A DNA stretch of 64,000 nucleotides, taken from the NCBI GenBank assembly GCA_051025295.1, contig JBMGJV010000021.1; one strand, given 5' to 3'. This DNA is from KBS-83 sp051025295 (GTDB taxonomy: Bacteria > Acidobacteriota > Terriglobia > Terriglobales > Acidobacteriaceae). A program made the translations under genes and the position numbers. The notes beneath the pieces were generated by a model, which was not told the DNA's origin, did no database searches, and saw nothing but the letters and a program-made list of their open reading frames with translations. This document shows positions 60,363 through 64,000 of the stretch, piece by piece (positions within the stretch are counted from its first letter, which is position 1; every line of letters starts with the position of its first letter).

Positions 60363-60771
60363 GTTCCTAGAGGCACGTCCTGCGCGAGCTGGCTGGTTCA
60401 AAGCGCGGCGGCGGGTGCCAGACGGGATCCCACAGAGTGCGGTTTGCCTGGAGTTTACGGCTACCCTCCCTGCGGCTCCTCGGCAACACAGCGGGGACAA
60501 ACATCGCATCGGTGCCTGCGACACCCTTCGCCTGGAAGGGCTATGTGGGCCGGAACAAGCGAAACGGAGCTGAACACCTCAGTCTTCCCGGAAGAGCGGG
60601 AGGGCTCGTGCGTACGGCCACCGTCGCGGTTCCTGTCTGAGATAGGAAGCAAGCAGACGCGGAGCGGACCAGTGTGGTCATGCCCTTTGGTGAGCGCGAG
60701 TGTGCGCCGGCATGAGCCTCCATGGCCCGGGCTGCGGCTTTAGTGAGACGAAGAAGGTTAGGAGTACTGGT
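60363..60771 (+). other. Long untranslated leader of the str operon
   Basis: About 410 bases lie between the predicted start of transcription and rpsL with no supported gene. Frames here lack ribosome-binding sites. The length is more than ribosomal operons normally need, so a regulatory fold is possible, but I could not assign a known one. Confidence 0.4.
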
Positions 60772-61155
<384 letters not shown>

Positions 61156-61175
61156 CAGAAGAGGATTAGAGAGCG

Positions 61176-61646
61176 ATGCCGAGAAAAGGACATATTGCCA
61201 AGCGCGAGGTAGCCGCCGATCCGGTCTACAACTCCTCGCTGGTGACCAAGTTCGTGAACTCGATGATGTGGGGCGGCAAGAAGTCGACCGCGCAGACCAT
61301 CTTCTACACGGCGATGAACAACCTGGAACAGCGCGGCGGCGATGAAGCCCTGAAGCTGTTCAAGAAGGCAGTCGAGAACTGCAAGCCCCTGCTCGAGGTC
61401 AAGACCCGGCGTGTGGGCGGCGCGAACTACCAGGTGCCGATCGAGGTCAATCCCGATCGCCGCACCTCGCTCGCGATCCGCTGGCTGGTGACCTACGGCC
61501 GTGCCCGTGGTGAGAAGGGCATGATCGAGAAGCTGACCAACGAGCTGCTGGACGCGGCAAACGGCCGCGGCGCAGCAATGAAGAAGAAGGAAGACATTCA
61601 CCGCATGGCCGAAGCGAACAAGGCCTTTGCGCACTACCGCTGGTAA
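61176..61646 (+). CDS. rpsG: 30S ribosomal protein S7
   Basis: A 156-residue primary 16S rRNA-binding protein that nucleates assembly of the small-subunit head. It is typical throughout: MPRKGHIAKREVAADPVYNS, KFVNSMMWGGKKSTAQ, LLEVKTRRVGGANYQVPIEV and the C-terminal KKKEDIHRMAEANKAFAHYRW. It follows rpsL by 20 bases and precedes fusA, the standard order. Confidence 0.98.
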   Translation: MPRKGHIAKREVAADPVYNSSLVTKFVNSMMWGGKKSTAQTIFYTAMNNLEQRGGDEALKLFKKAVENCKPLLEVKTRRVGGANYQVPIEVNPDRRTSLAIRWLVTYGRARGEKGMIEKLTNELLDAANGRGAAMKKKEDIHRMAEANKAFAHYRW

Positions 61647-61722
61647 CGATCCGAACTAACCAAGAACCGCAAGCTGGACGCCGGCCCGCGAGGGCTGGCG
61701 AGAAGTAGAGAGAGACGACACC

Positions 61723-63804
<2,082 letters not shown>

Positions 63805-63875
63805 ACAGCCGTAGCAGTGACAAGATCGCGTGGGCGACCACGCCGTGACAGAACGGGAAGTTCAGGAGAAGGACG

Positions 63876-64000
63876 ATGGCGAAGGAGAAGTTTGACCGGT
63901 CGAAGCCGCACGTGAATGTGGGAACGATTGGTCACATTGATCACGGCAAGACGACGTTGACGGCGGCGATCACGAAGGTGTTGTCGAAGCACAACCCGAA
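63876..64000 (+). CDS. tuf: Elongation factor Tu, N-terminal part (cut by window end)
   Basis: The first 41 codons of EF-Tu, starting [28 protein letters not shown] in the usual order, with the P-loop [18 protein letters not shown] lies upstream of the ATG. EF-Tu carries aminoacyl-tRNA to the ribosome as a GTP complex. The gene continues beyond the window. It is placed directly after fusA as in the classic str operon. Confidence 0.97.

Noticed and set aside
60298..60573. Open frame of 91 codons overlapping the str promoter
   Set aside because: It begins upstream of the predicted transcription start, has no ribosome-binding site and no recognisable sequence.

Overview
The window is high-GC bacterial DNA that looks like an acidobacterium of the class Terriglobia (Acidobacteriaceae-type). 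The pointers are an Acidobacteria-style VWFA-related secreted protein (38525-40042), an Oar-like TonB-dependent receptor with an N-terminal carboxypeptidase-regulatory domain (12941-16417), a Tat-exported Gfo/Idh/MocA oxidoreductase paired with a VCBS-repeat protein (24645-27381), and a large Ig-like/propeller-like lipoprotein (51574-54072). The assignment rests on family types, not on a phylogenetic marker search.

Layout. 1-8.0 kb: an oxidative pentose-phosphate/glucose operon (3' end of transketolase, HAD hydrolase, gnd, zwf, pgl, glk) running directly into copC and a frameshifted copD. 8.1-12.0 kb: a secreted M1 aminopeptidase facing a small unknown gene and an MBL-fold hydrolase. 12.8-19.7 kb: tRNA-Pro, the TonB receptor, DUF4112, tRNA-His, a tight trio (DUF72, YheT-type hydrolase, unknown), and tRNA-Arg. 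19.7-24.5 kb: surface-glycan-type genes (two methyltransferases, a GT87-like membrane glycosyltransferase, a methyltransferase-GT2 fusion). 24.6-31.6 kb: the Gfo/Idh-VCBS pair, then SDR, SRPBCC and zinc alcohol dehydrogenase, with a convergent second SDR.

31.7-38.3 kb is a histidine operon, hisI-hisG-hisD-hisC-hisB-hisH-hisF-hisA. It is preceded by a promoter, a 25-residue leader peptide holding six His codons, and an intrinsic terminator whose 5' arm can pair with an upstream segment: a complete-looking translation-coupled attenuator. hisE is absent from the operon.

38.3-51.1 kb: VWFA protein, aminotransferase, unknown exported protein, D-2-hydroxyacid dehydrogenase; a minus-strand operon (lipoprotein, DoxX, Na+/solute symporter, FAD/Fe-S oxidoreductase) with an enoyl-CoA hydratase upstream; and a divergent pair, a lumazine synthase fused to an N-terminal VOC-like domain, then nusB. 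51.1-51.6 kb holds imperfect tandem repeats of about 140 bp. 54.3-56.2 kb is an apparently AT-richer accessory pocket of small unrecognised genes. 56.3-60.1 kb has a GNAT acetyltransferase, an XRE regulator and an S9 peptidase broken by one missing base. 60.3-64 kb is the str operon (promoter, long leader, rpsL, rpsG, fusA, start of tuf).

Two long genes (copD and the S9 peptidase) are each interrupted by the apparent loss of a single base from a two-base run, so either recent inactivation or sequencing error must be considered. TTG starts are common here (glk, copC, copD, hisD, rpsL), several fixed by a good Shine-Dalgarno or a stop/start overlap.
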